Notes under the pieces: model-generated
Database searches by the model: none
What the model was told of the DNA's origin: nothing
The model's input: the letters and a program-made list of their open reading frames with translations, nothing else
Program-made: the position numbers and the translations under genes
From: Cristatella mucedo
Taxonomy: Eukaryota; Bryozoa; Phylactolaemata; Cristatellidae
Reading direction: 5' to 3'
Assembly: GCA_009760855.2 (NCBI GenBank)
Contig: WPIO01000027.1
Location: forward strand, 3,972,501-4,036,500
DNA: 64,000 nucleotides
Part shown: piece after piece, positions 11,535 through 43,840 of the stretch
Position numbering within the stretch: the stretch's first letter is position 1
How the letters are laid out: every line of letters begins with the position of its first letter

Positions 11535-12234
11535 AGTGTTCCAACAGGCATGATTGTATTACATCAGCAATACATTTGTTTTGCATGCACAGCTGATATC
11601 AGCCAGCAAAATTTTATTACAAATCCACTTGCAGGTTTCCAAATGTGGAGATTAATACAAATAAATTTACAAATATTTACAGCTGTGGCCACTCACTGTC
11701 TTTGATTGGTACACAAGGGCATGCCAGCTGCTCAGCAGGGACTGACTAGCATGCACCATACGTGTCGATCAGCCATCGGCTTTGGCTGAGATTCTTCGTA
11801 TGCAGCAACAGATGACCAAGCAGCAAGTCAGCCGGTAAAAGGGGGTGACCCAAACGAATAAATGCTAGCACCCTTGTCGCACTGGTGTTACCAAGAGGGA
11901 TTGAGTCAAGTCCAGCCTCAGTATCACGTGAAATTACGCATGCCAACCGTTACAAACATCTTCTCTTTGCATTGGGCCTCGGTGCGCTCAATCGCCAGTC
12001 ACGACTCCAAACATCTTTTGAGCTAGCAGTGCTGTTTCGAGCAGCTTCGTGGAAAGCATCAAAGCATGGCTTCTGCTGGAGCTGACTAGGCGACCTGGCT
12101 GGGTACCAGGGTCTCTCACTTATTTGGTTCGACGTAGATAGCGAGCGCCACGACGACGGGAGCCACGGCAGCTGCTAGGCACGTGTTCAAGCACCGTATT
12201 GCGCTCTCGACCTGTGCTAAGTGGGTGGCAAGAG
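11535..12234. other. Convergent intergenic region with 3' UTRs
   Basis: Lies between the stop codons of the JmjC-like gene (+) and PIAS (-). AATAAA at 11660-11665 (+) lies about 126 bases after the JmjC-like stop. A minus-strand AATAAA at 11613-11618 could serve PIAS; if both are used, the 3' UTRs overlap. No other gene is seen. Confidence 0.5.
11660..11665 (+). terminator. Candidate poly(A) signal of the JmjC-like gene
   Basis: AATAAA hexamer 126 bases downstream of the TAA stop. The position fits a short 3' UTR; no transcript evidence is available. Confidence 0.45.
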
Positions 12235-33339
<21,105 letters not shown>

Positions 33340-33415
33340 GTCGTTTTGTTGTTACCCCCCCCCCCCACCACCCCGTCGTACTCGACGTGATTCGTGATTA
33401 GGCGAGAACTGGAAG
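33340..33415. promoter_or_regulatory. Possible bidirectional promoter with a poly-C run
   Basis: Only 76 bases separate the PIAS start codon (minus) from a possible divergent start at 33416 (plus). The gap contains 12 C in a row (33355-33366) followed by ACCACCCCG, giving a G-rich stretch on the minus strand. The surroundings are more G+C-rich than the repeats nearby. The promoter role is inferred from position. Confidence 0.45.
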
Positions 33416-33434
33416 ATGGCTCTGGTGGGATTAG
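33416..33434 (+). CDS. Possible first exon of a divergent gene (unidentified)
   Basis: GAAG-ATG GCT CTG GTG GGA TTA G|GTAAGG reads MALVGL and then a strong donor. It lies head to head with PIAS. The protein is not recognised. The evidence is the Kozak-like start and the donor only. Confidence 0.35.
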
Positions 33435-33732
33435 GTAAGGTGCAGCATTTGCGTTTGCAGTTTATTTGTGCTCATTTTTTTGTTCGAGTGGTGATATAGT
33501 GTATATTAGTACCAGATGTTGACGTTCCGTGCATTAGTAATGGACGGCGAGCTAGCTTCGTATCTTGTTGGATATGTGCTTATTGCTAGCTCGTGAATTT
33601 CGCATCGGCTTTCCTAGCTACTCCTGCTAATTAGTCATCGTATCGCCGAGGAAGACCTTGTGCAATATATATACGCAGGTTTATAACTGCATGTCACATT
33701 TATGAACATTTTGCATGTAATAAGCGGTATAG

Positions 33733-33785
33733 CTGGGCTTTCGGCCGTCCCAATCCCAACGGAAACAAGCCGCAGTTTAGTATCT
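33733..33785 (+). CDS. Possible second exon of the divergent gene
   Basis: GGTATAG|CT..TCT|GTAAGTAG gives a 53-base block in phase with the 33416 exon, reading AGLSAVPIPTETSRSLVS. The donor is strong and the acceptor is weak. No downstream exons were found. Opposite this area a 159-codon minus frame (33795-34274) is open but unrecognised. Confidence 0.25.
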
Positions 33786-35340
33786 GTAAGTAGGCTAGCA
33801 TGGGCGTGTAAGTGGAGTAGGCAGTCGAAATTTGTGCTGCTCTAATGCAAAATTATTTAATATTGCTATCAGCGCGCTCCAGCGCTGTGTGCCGCTGCCA
33901 CTGGCAGCCCTTGTACGTGTGCATGTCAACTGCAGCCAGGATGCTGCCCCTTTGTAGCACCTTCCACTTATTAAGTGTGCTACTGGTGACGTCACTTTCG
34001 AAGCTCGCGTTTGACGGCAGAGTGCGGCTCCCACTATCCGTCGCCTACTGGTGACTGCCAATTTACTTGATGTTGAGCTAGCCTCAGTATCCCAGTTTCT
34101 CTTGGTTGCTCTCTGGTATAGAAACCTTAAACCGGGTTTCAAGTCAAGCGCTTCTCGAAATTTGGTATCCGTAAGCTGTTGAGAGTTGACAGTTTCTACC
34201 TCGAAAGCGTCGTATCCTGTTTGCCGACCACGTGCACAGTAAATGACCTGCCGAGGCCGTTTCTCTCCGGCCACCGACTTAACGTTTCCCCTACGGGCCC
34301 AAATTAGCAGTTGTATTGTATCCTACGAGGACTCAATTTCTTTCTTGGCGCGTTTGGGCTGGAAAGAAAGCATTTAAGGAACAACTGGTTAAAAGGTTTC
34401 CTTTTTCAGCATATGTTAAGTGCCTAGAGATTAAGGAGGTTCAGTGCTCGCGAGGTGTTTTACTAATGTTGTACTATTTATTATTATTATATCACCTGAT
34501 TAATAATTGTAATCCACGCGTTTATAGCTTACTTTAAAGTGCATCAAATATGATAATCATGGATTAAGCATATGCTGTGACGTACAGGAGGGACTTGCTT
34601 TTAATGGCTGTAAGTCAGAGGATGTCGTTTGGTCAGTCAGTCGAGAGAACCAGGCTTGGGGTGTATATGAGCTGCAGATGCGGTTTCCAAAGGATTGAAG
34701 TTGGCTAGAGGCATAGCTTAACCACCAGGGTCGGTGGAGCAGGTGGAGTGAATGGCTTATCACGAATTTTGTTTTCAGAAAGTTGGATGTCTGATTCTGT
34801 ACAGAGGCTACAGGAGAGATACTAGCTTGGTGAGCCGTAATGGCTCACTAGGTAAGGCGATTGCTTTTCGAATCCTGCGGTGGGCGATTCTTTATCGCCA
34901 CTGCAAGCGGTGGCGATAGCCGGCAAAGCTCTTCTGTTGCTATACAAAAAGAGGCTGCTAAATTAGCTAGTATTTTTATTATTTTTTTTAGTCCATTAGA
35001 GGATGAAGCTTTCTGATTTTTAAATGACTCATGTTTGACCATTGTTATTGAGCTCTGACCTCCATTTATCTTAAGAAAATTAACTAACTACTAAAGTGCC
35101 AATGTCAGCAGTTCAAGCTGTAAGGAAGCTAACTGAGTATAAGACACTGGAATAACAGAAAGGATCGTTGCTCAGGTAGAGCAGAAAGACATATATGTTG
35201 AAATGAAAGCCAAACTTGTGCATAGCGATGAAATTGGCATGAGGCAGAGTATACATTGTGCGTAGAGGGCATAGAGTGCATACAACTGATCACCCTATTC
35301 TCCAAAGGTTTCTCGTGGGACTGACAGGTGATCGTTGGCA
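33786..35340. other. Region downstream of the divergent start
   Basis: Holds a LINE-A 3' remnant near 34395-34480 (TTAAGTGCCTAGAGATTAAG) and a SINE-B (34829-34990). The minus-strand frame 33795-34274 has RQVIYCARGRQTGYDAFEVE and similar text, but no family was recognised and no splice support was found. The rest shows nothing. Confidence 0.4.
34829..34990 (+). mobile_element. SINE-B copy lacking the first hairpin
   Basis: TGAGCCGTAATGGCTCACTA, then GCTTTTCGAATCCTGCGGTG directly: the palindromic CACGACC..GGTCGTG block found at 45788 has been lost. The second hairpin ATCGCCACTGCAAGCGGTGG is intact, followed by a 3' end with AGAGGCTGCTAAATTAGCTA. Confidence 0.75.
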
Positions 35341-35500
35341 CCTAGGCTTTGAAATCTTCCATTAGGGTTAGAGCTAAACCACTGAAGTTCAATGCTAGTG
35401 ATAGCCAGGCGAGATGATTAATACTGAAGAGGAACTTGGTGACCAATAATATCAACTGCCACCTAGAGATTCAGCAAGCAAGATTTTAAGTGAGACACTT
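35340..35500 (-). mobile_element. LINE-A fragment
   Basis: Resembles 60170-60290 (GAGCTAAACCACTGAAG and CAACTGCCACC..). Short and decayed. Confidence 0.45.
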
Positions 35501-35699
35501 GTTGAGCATTCCTTAAAATTTATTATATGCTCCATTGTTGCCGAAAACGACATTTGGCTGGCTTATACTAACTACACTCTTGATTTCAATCATAGTCTGG
35601 AACAATGTCGAGCATGAACTGAATTAGGATCTCACACTTTTGTAATTCCTTGTGAAGTGCCATACACAATCGTAGCGATGCACTTGTTGAGAGGTCTGT

Positions 35700-36150
35700 A
35701 CTAGCCACACTGACCCACAAGGCCCGCTTTGGCTTGGCTTCTTCAAACTTAGCCGAACTGCTGCACCAGTTTCAACCTCCTCGTGCCCTCAGGTCCTGCG
35801 TGGACAACATATTAGCTGTTCCATTCGTGTGCTTAAAGACCGTTGGCAACAGAAACTTTAGCCCTGCAGGTCCTAGACTGTGTAACTTGCTTCCGCAATT
35901 CTTATGCATGACAACTACTCTCCCCCTGCCGACTATGGCTCGTCCTTTTCAGCGGTCCTGAGCTGCTACTTCCATGCTAATCACTACCTCAACTGCTCCT
36001 ACCGCTGCTATCCTTCCCACTTTCTCTTTGTTTCGTGAGATGAAGTCGGTGGGCTACCGAACGTGTACCGAAAGCCTTGTAGGCTGTGAGTGCGCTATGC
36101 AAAACTCTTGCGTAATACCCCATAGTCTTTCTGGACTTATAGATGGAAAT
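35700..36150 (+). pseudogene. LINE-B copy, C-terminal fragment
   Basis: Encodes LAELLHQFQPPRALRSCVDN, then ILAVPFVCLKTVGNRNFSPA and GPRLCNLLPQ, the same as the minus copy at 38220-38753. These words are typical of reverse-transcriptase C-termini of non-LTR elements. A second frame covers FREMKSVGYRTCTESLVGCE, so there is at least one frameshift or stop. Confidence 0.78.
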
Positions 36151-36179
36151 ACTTTACATAACACACTCACTAAACATTC

Positions 36180-38127
36180 CTTTGCCATATTCTGGCAGTG
36201 CTGACAAAATATATCCATTGAAACCATTGACTGTTTCCTTACCTAGCTGCATAAAGTGCATAAAAAAACAGGGTTCGTGCCAGTAGAAAAAAATAAGATG
36301 GCAGTATGCATAGTTAGCAAGAAATATTGTTTCTTCATATCAGTCCGTCTGTTTGCATTGTTTCTGGCTAGATGTCAAAATCAGCAATGCCCGATGTTGT
36401 TTGAAGATTTGCGGGATACCTGAATTTATTTGTCAAATGCGTATATGTGTGTGCATGGGATGCACGTGCACCTGTGGTAATTTGTTTATTTTATGTACAC
36501 CGCAAGTGTATCAGTGCTAGCCAGAAAAATCCTCGTGACACGAAAATCAAGAAAAAACTGAAATATTTCAGTATTCTATGGACTGCTGGCTAGCAAAATT
36601 TCACCAGAACATTGGATTCACATGAATTAGCTATATTTTTAGAAACCGTACGTGCTACCACCTTGATTTTCCTACCAGCTGTAAAAACTTGCAATGCGAC
36701 CATGTTTTGCAGGAACTAGGCTGTTCCTGGTTTGTGACATAGTAGGTTTTCGAAGGGTACTATTTGTAGCACTGTCTGAATGCTATGAAGTATGATTTAC
36801 TAGATTAACCTAATATCTCCCTCCTTAAAAAGGTATCTCAACCACCTTATCAAACATTTTCTCAGCAAGAATCAGGGCTGTGAAGCATGTGATGCACTAT
36901 CGAAGATCTGACTAGATTCGAATTGATGCGACTAGTCAATGTTGCAGTAGAATGGAAATCCACTCAACTTCTCTGATCAACGTAGGATTAAAAAATCTTT
37001 CTGAACATTTTTGAGCTCCAAACTATCTTCATGTGCCAAAGGCATGTACTAAATTGAGCTTTCTGAGAGGCTTAATGCAAACTTTTTTTGAATGCACATT
37101 GCCATGCTTTTGGCTACTCAGAAAGCTAAGTTGGCTGGTTTCTTGGTCTAACTGTGCTATCACTTTCTTGCATGGTTTCGAACTAAGTCAAACCTACATT
37201 TGCATGTCTGCAATGCCACCTGTCTCAATCCTTTGCCATTTCTGGAGAAGTGCCTGGCATAGTCGTTTAGATGCATTTTTCCAGAAGGAAGCTATTTAGC
37301 ACACGAAACAACTCTTACTTAACGTTGTTTTGAGGATACTATCAGAAAACAATCCTTTGAAAGCCGCAACTGTTTATGAGTCCACTCGAAACGGCCAAAC
37401 AACCTTTTATACTCCTAGCTGAGTAACAAGGTGTCAGCATGCCTAATTTGCAACATCTATTGCTTTGTCATATGAATCCTACCTTGTAGTAGTATGTTTT
37501 TGGCCTGGTTTTGTGAAACTCGGCAATGTTTGTGAATGTTGTTGAATCCCTAGCAGTTGCTTTGTAGATTTTTCAGGCTAACTATAAGTCTGCTATCTTT
37601 ACATATGCCCATCTATAAATGTACATACAATAGCAGCCATATGTTGATATGCTGTGGCATGCTTGGTCTCCTGCAAGGACAGTCGATGGATGTATCTCAA
37701 CTGGTAGTTGTTGGAGCTGCTGTAAGTTGATGGTAAATACTAAGGAATATGTCCTTTGTTGTTTATCAGGGAGTAAGTGTTTTGATCCGTCATTTATTGC
37801 TCAAGTACTTTTGAGTGCTGCACTCAAACCATCCTGAAATTAGGACCAATTTGTTTGTACCTCTTAGTAACCGGTTAGCTCAGTTACCGATGACAAGTTT
37901 CGGATTTCGATGGCTAAGAGAAAGGTATTGCTCAGCTCTACCGTTATTCGATAGTAATGCATGAACTATCTGCCAGCAGGGCAAATCTGTAGTGTGTTTA
38001 TACCTTCAAATAGGACACTGCCCTGTGTGTTGCATTTGTAGACGTTATTCGTCTAACAGAAGGCAGCATATTCTTGATGCCTACTATGGAAATTGGGGAG
38101 GCACACTTTGACCTTGGCTGAAGATAC
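36180..38127 (+). other. Stretch without recognised genes
   Basis: About 1.9 kb, A+T-rich, no repeat of this window recognised. The frame 37033-37299 (88 codons, rich in Leu, Phe, Cys) is not recognised and lacks splice support. Confidence 0.5.
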
Positions 38128-38133
38128 CTTATT

Positions 38134-38170
<37 letters not shown>

Positions 38171-39125
38171 CGATGATGTATCGCCATCTGTAACTCCACA
38201 AAGCCATAAAGACTGAGTGTTAAGCCGGAGAGTTTTGTATAGCGCACTCACAGCCTGAGTGGCTTTTGGTACGCATTCGGTAGCCAACAGACTTCATCTC
38301 ATGCAACAAAGAGCAAGTGGGCAGCATAGCAAAGTCAGGAGAGCAGTTGAGGTAGTGAGTAGAATGGAAGTAGCAGCTCAGGACCGCTGAAAAGGATGAG
38401 CCATAGTCAGCAGGAGGAGAGTAGTTGTCGTTGCATAAGAATTGTGGAAGCAAGTTACACAGTCTAGGACCTGCAGAGCTAAAGTTTCTGTTGCCAACGG
38501 TCTTTAAGCACACGAATGGAACAGCTAATGTGTTGTCCATGCAGGACCTGAGGGCACGATGAGGTTGAAACTGGTGCAGCAGTTCGGCTAGGTATGGAGG
38601 AGCCAAGCCGTGGCAGGCCTTGTGGGTCAGCCTAAGAACTTTTCTCTGTATCTGTTGATCAACCGGCAGCCATCCTAGCTCTTTTAGCAAGTGTGACACG
38701 TGGTCCAACCTCTGGGAATTGAAAACTAGCCTTGCAGCCATATTCTTAGCCATTTGTAGTGGCCTAGCCTAATGGCTTGTTTTGGTACCCCAGCCAAAAG
38801 GGAATGACAGTAATCAAGCCGAGACAGAACTAAGGAGGTAGTTAAATTTTTTGCAAGCCACTGTGGAAGACAGCTCCTAATATTAGATAGGGATTGGACT
38901 TGATGGCTAGCTGTAGAAACAGTCTTCTGAATGAAGCTTTTAAAATTTAGGCAGTTGTCGAAAACGACAGCTAAATTTCGAGCACGTGGTGATGGCTGCA
39001 CAATAGCATCACCTATTAGAAGAGCAAAGCCTTTTAAACCAGCCACATGCTTAGGGTGTCCTGTGAGCAGCAGTTCGGTTTTATCACCATTTAGTTTCAA
39101 GAAGTTTTTTGACATTCAGGATCGA
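38128..39125 (-). pseudogene. LINE-B copy, longest in the window
   Basis: On the minus strand two overlapping frames give KNFLKLNGDKTELLLTGHPK, ARNLAVVFDNCLNFKSFI, LSRLDYCHSLLAGVPKQAI, then ARLVFNSQRLDHVSHLLKEL, WLPVDQQIQRKVLRLTHKA and LAPPYLAELLHQFQP. This is the C-terminal half of a non-LTR reverse transcriptase from a family distinct from LINE-A. A frameshift near 38740 separates the two parts. The 3' end is at the (ATG)n run. Confidence 0.85.
38132..38178. repeat. (ATG)n microsatellite at the LINE-B 3' end
   Basis: About 15 ATG/ATC-type triplets with one ACG change. It sits next to the LINE-B 3' end GCCATCTGTAACTCC, so it is probably an expanded LINE tail. Confidence 0.85.
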
Positions 39126-39690
39126 ATGTCGACTTAATGCACGCAGTACAAGCAGCTATGACAGACAGAGGGAGGCTGCCAAAAATTGAGGTCGGTAGTC
39201 AATACCGATTTAAGTAATGGTGCTGTTATGGATGCTTCTAACGTCGATCGTGTGTTTGATACTTGGGTGACAAAGCATGTGCTGATGCCTGCTTGAAATA
39301 TACTGTGAAGCTTGGGTCCGAAGCAGAGATGTTGGGAGGCTTTGCAGCTGGTGGTGTCGGGGCACTTAATCACATTGAGGGCATAAGGGATAAATGTGCA
39401 AATCCCGGTCAACATTGCTTTGCCATTTTGTGCATTCTTGTGCATTTTTTCAATTTGTGTATGCTTCGACTGGTAGGTAGTAAGACATATATCAAGTGGA
39501 TGACTACCCAAAACATTGCTAAAGTTTTGCTGGACTTTTGCAACAATCCCCTTATTTCATGCACATCGCGCGAGTCATAGGTTGTCGCTCTGTCCGTCCC
39601 CACTGCGGATGTGCAATAGGTCTGGCCAAGCCGTCTGAACCAAACGAGAAATCGATGGATTGGACTGACGAACTTAATGCTTGCCTTGCA
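39126..39690. other. Stretch between two LINE-B copies
   Basis: No recognised gene. Overlapping frames of 105-125 codons occur on both strands (39263-39580 plus, 39134-39511 minus) but neither is recognised. They may be LINE-B-associated or chance frames. Confidence 0.4.
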
Positions 39691-40569
39691 AACATTCGAT
39701 CCTAGATGTCAGCAAATTTCCTTAAAACTTCATGACGATAAAACGGAACTGCTACTCATAGGACACCCGAAGCATATGGCTGAACTAGAAGGCTTTGCTC
39801 TTCTAATAGTTATGTTGTTGTGACTGTCACCGTGTGCTCGGAATTAAGGTGTCGTCTTTAACAGCTGCCTAAATTGTGAAAGTTTGATTAAGAAGACTGC
39901 CTCCACAACTAGCCATCATGCCTGGTCCTGATCTAAAATTAGGGACTGTCTACCACGGTGGCTTGCAAAAAAATTAGCTAGCTCCCTGATTCTGTCTCGG
40001 CTAGATTGTTACAATTCTACTTTGGCTGCCCACCGAAAAAGTCACTAGGCAACTGCAGCCTGTGATAAATATATGGTGACAAGGCAAGTTAACAAATTCC
40101 AGAGGTTTGACCGTGTGTCCCTTTGGCTGAATTTGCTTCGATGGCTTCATACTGATCAACAGATAAAGAGCAAAGTTCATACACTGACTCACAGTGCCCT
40201 CTATGGCATGGCTTCCGCATACCTAGCTGAACTGCTGCACCTGTTTCAGCTTCTCGTAATCTTGGGCCCTCCATGGACAATAAGTTGTCGGGTCCATTCC
40301 TCTGCCTCAGGACCGTTGGCAACAGAAGCTTTGCTCTGAAGGTCCTAGACTGTGGAACTCAGTTCCACAACTCATATACAACATATGCTCTCCTGTTGCC
40401 AACTTATGCAAATCCTTTCCAGCCGTCCTGAGCTGCTACTTCGATACTACTCACTATCCCTACCGCCTCACTCAGCTATGCTTCTCACACACTTTATCCT
40501 TGTGGCTTTGAGCACCCACTTTGTCCTTGTGGCTTTGAGGATTTACAAAGATACATTACATTATATTGG
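39690..40569 (+). pseudogene. LINE-B copy, heavily decayed
   Basis: Matches 38128-39125 in reverse: near 39730 a version of LKLHDDKTELLLIGHPKHM, near 40000 LDCYNSTL-like text, near 40200 AYLAELLHLFQL. It ends with the tail GATACATTACATTATATT at about 40568, immediately before the inverted-end element at 40570. Confidence 0.75.
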
Positions 40570-42439
40570 CAGTGTTGGCCCGAAAAATTCGGTCACCCCA
40601 ACAAAAATCTGAAACTTGGAAGATTTATTTGCAAAGAAATTAAATTCTTCCCAGGAATAGAGGCTGCCAGCTTTTGTGACATCTCGTCTGCGTTAGTACT
40701 TTCTAAAGAGCCTGTGTTTTACTGAACAGGTCGGCTACTGGTGTAGGCTGAACAGTTGGCCTCTGCCGTCTGTCAACATTGCTCCATAATTGTTTTATAG
40801 CTTTAAATAAGGGACTGGCTGAGCTTCTATACCGGTACCAAATAAGGATTCGTCAAAAGTACTTCCTCTGCCAGGCAGTTTGCATGTGGCCGTTCTCTTG
40901 CTGCCAAATGTAATGACCCCCAAACGGAGTGTTTTAGCCTTGAAATCTAACTTTCTTGGCCAACAGTCACTTGATTAAAATACTTTTTGAAGAATCCTTG
41001 TTTGGTGTTGGTGCAGTGGCTCAACAAGTAGCCTAATTTGAACCTCTGATGTAGAACAGCTATTGAGCGATGAGACCTTGTGTTCAGTAGCAGCTCTTTT
41101 CAGTAAGTTATGCTCTTTGTAATGTGCTACAGCAGGAGAGGCAAAACAGCAGCTGGCAGTCTTTATTCCTGGCAAGACACAGTAGGTTATAAAGAACCAT
41201 AGTGGGGCGATGTCACACTAAAGGTCACCAACAGCATGCTTGCTTTTTAGAGTTGTCAAAAAATATTTTAACATGCTCTGCACGACTTCAGTAGCCTGGC
41301 ATAATAGACAACCCTCTTATTACCGACCGGGTTTACTGCCACAGCAGCAGCAGTCATACTGCAAGGATTTTTTGCCTCATATATATATATATATATATAT
41401 ATATAGATTTAATAAAATATTTAACACGCATATGTATACATTACATTAGTGCATTAGCCGGCAGTGTCCTGCCCTGCCTTGGTCGCTGGTGCTACCGGTG
41501 CCTTCTGGTTCAGGAACTGGCCACACGGCTTCCAAGCCGGTAATACCTTTCACTCTGCTTGGAATGCTGCCAAGGTCCAAGCAAGCTTCATCGTTTGGCC
41601 ATCAGCTGCCGACAGCCCCAACTACAGAGAGCCTCACCACTGCCTACCGGTAGCCAATGGTCAGCAAAGACCAGGCAATGGCTGCATACTTCTCGGTCTT
41701 GTTCGTGATCACAGCCACTCCCTGCCATCGATCACCATATCGGCGTTGTTGATTCTGTCTCTCGCTGAAAAATTCTTGCTCCCTGTGGAGCAAGACATCG
41801 CCTCAAGCTTGGCCGGGTTTTAGGAAAGCAAGACTACAAAATAGCAAGAAACAGGATTTGTGTGAGGCAGCCTTGCTTGTGCCAAATGGTGCATTCTGCC
41901 ACTTTGATATACATTCTGGATGCAAACATACTTGCAAAATGACGTTGTGGTGGTCTGGGCTGCTTCTTAGACAGTTGTGGTTTCCTGTTGATTTTGGCTA
42001 AGCCCCATAAGAGCACTGTAAAGGAGAAATACTTCATGCACCATGTATCCCCCTCTCGAAAACTGCTTCTCTATCGCTATCTGCCATTTCTTCTGAATGG
42101 CCAAGGTTAGAGACATCAGGTCATGCTATGCTATGTGCATACAATGTTGTCAACTACAGTGATGTAGTGTCCCTTTTGCCCTACCATGAATATGTGGCCT
42201 GTAGCTGGATATAAGTCAAGCTGCTTGCTTCAAACCGTTGCCAGTTATTGTTAAGTTTTAGCTTCACTTACTGGTGTTTTGTCTTAAAAAAGTGACATAC
42301 TTTACTAGTATTTTTTTAAAGCAACAACAAAATATCCATTAAAGGTTTTTGTCTTTCAGGAGCTCATAATATACTGAAATGATTGGAGGTTTCACATGGA
42401 TTTTCAGGGGGGCTGAATAGACTTTTAGGACCGACACTG
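40570..42439. mobile_element. 1870-bp element with imperfect terminal inverted repeats
   Basis: Left end CAGTGTTGGCCCGAAAAATT; the right end, reversed, CAGTGTCGGTCCTAAAAGTC. The similarity continues for about 40 bases into AACAAAAATC versus CTGAAAATCC. Inside, the longest frame (41464-41823) is unrecognised and no transposase was found, so it is probably non-autonomous or badly decayed. A TATAT word flanks both ends but no perfect target duplication is seen. A (TA)n run lies at 41378-41405. Confidence 0.55.
41378..41405. repeat. (TA)n microsatellite
   Basis: Fourteen TA units inside the inverted-end element. Confidence 0.9.
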
Positions 42440-43592
42440 TATATGCATGTACTGTCAGTCACAAGGCCTTTACCGATTGGTCAAAGCAGCTTGCTAAATG
42501 AGGTCCTCTGCTAATCCGATGTGGTATGTGGCCTTGAAAGAAGTAGGTGCTACCCACATATCATCAGGCTTCACCAGCTTACTAGGAGTTTCCGTTTTAG
42601 CTTTTGGTTGAACTATTAACTGTTTTTAACACGGTTACACGTAATATGTATAATGTGATTTTACTGCAAACATCTGTCTCTATTAACTTTGGTGATCATG
42701 GCTCTATTGTGCAGAGATTTGATTCCCACGTTGAAGCAACTGGTGCATAATTACAGGCTTCACTGCTCACTAGTGTTTGGTGATTTTGGATAGGAATTTT
42801 AGCTCTATGGTCATCTAGGCTATCTTGTTAAAAATGCAGTAGTGAACAGCCAAGCTAGTCTATGCATTCATGACAGCTCATCCAGGCTTCTGTAACTGCT
42901 ACTGCCAGGTTTTCCTGCCTGCTCGATAAGACACACAGTTGCTGCAAAACTAGTTTCTAGTGCTAGACTTTCTATGTTAAAAAGATTGCTGCAAGGCGTG
43001 TGAAGGTTGATCGCTGCCAGGCGTGTGAAGCCAATGAGGCGTTGTTCTCTGCGCTGTTTGTGGCTGTGTGGCTCGGCCACTGAGGGGTGCATTTGTAGTT
43101 GCATCGAAGCAACTCAGATGCTTGAGCCAGCCCATGGTCAGTCACACCTGCCTGACATCACTCCAGACTGATTCTACCCGGGAGGAAACCAGCCTATGTG
43201 TGGGAAAGCCCAACCTTTACAAACCGAGCCGTGATTACCTCCAAACCGGTTGCTCTGCATGCTTGCTCCCTAACCAAGCCAACCACGCCACGTTTGTGAA
43301 GGACTACCAGTAAACAGCATCCAGGACTGGCACCAATCGCTGGCGTGCCTGCTTGCGTACGTGCTGGCTTCGTGCACTTCTACGGACGAACCGCATGTGC
43401 TCCATCACTCAATTTATCCTTTATGCCTCTCAAGACTGACTGTGCTGCATTTGGGCGCAGTGAGAGCGATTGCACCACTCGCTTCCGGTCAATGTCGATT
43501 GTGAAGCTGAAGTAGGCCGCCGTCAGTGTGCGCTCCCAGCGGAGTGTTGAGCGTGCCATCGAGGGATTTGCCATTCGTTCGACTTGCTTTAG
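42440..43592 (+). other. Region upstream of the first placed NDUFS7 exon
   Basis: No mobile element recognised. It should hold the NDUFS7 promoter and first coding exon, which I could not identify. One candidate ATG at about 43033 starts MRRCSLRCLWLCGSA, Arg-rich like a mitochondrial presequence, but no splice junction links it. G+C content rises after 43000. Confidence 0.4.
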
Positions 43593-43840
43593 GGCATTAT
43601 GTGGGGAGATGCTTCACCAGCCAGCTGAGAAACTTCAGTCGCCCTCAGAATGCCTCATGTCTGGCCTGCACTCGACTCGGCCCTGCGCTGGGAGCGTGGG
43701 GCCGAGAAGCATCGACAGAGGTCGCTAAGGCGCAAGCCAGCGAGAAGCCTCAGCCGTATTCACCATTTCAGGTCGGGTTAAGTAACAAGGCTGAGTACGC
43801 TTTGGCTCGTGTTGACGACCTGCTCAACTGGGCAAGAAAG
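43593..43840 (+). CDS. NDUFS7: NDUFS7 exon with presequence and start of the mature protein
   Basis: Probable acceptor GACTTGCTTTAG|GGCATT. The frame is open up to a stop at 43508, so the 5' border is uncertain. The end [22 protein letters not shown] is phase 0. Confidence 0.7.
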
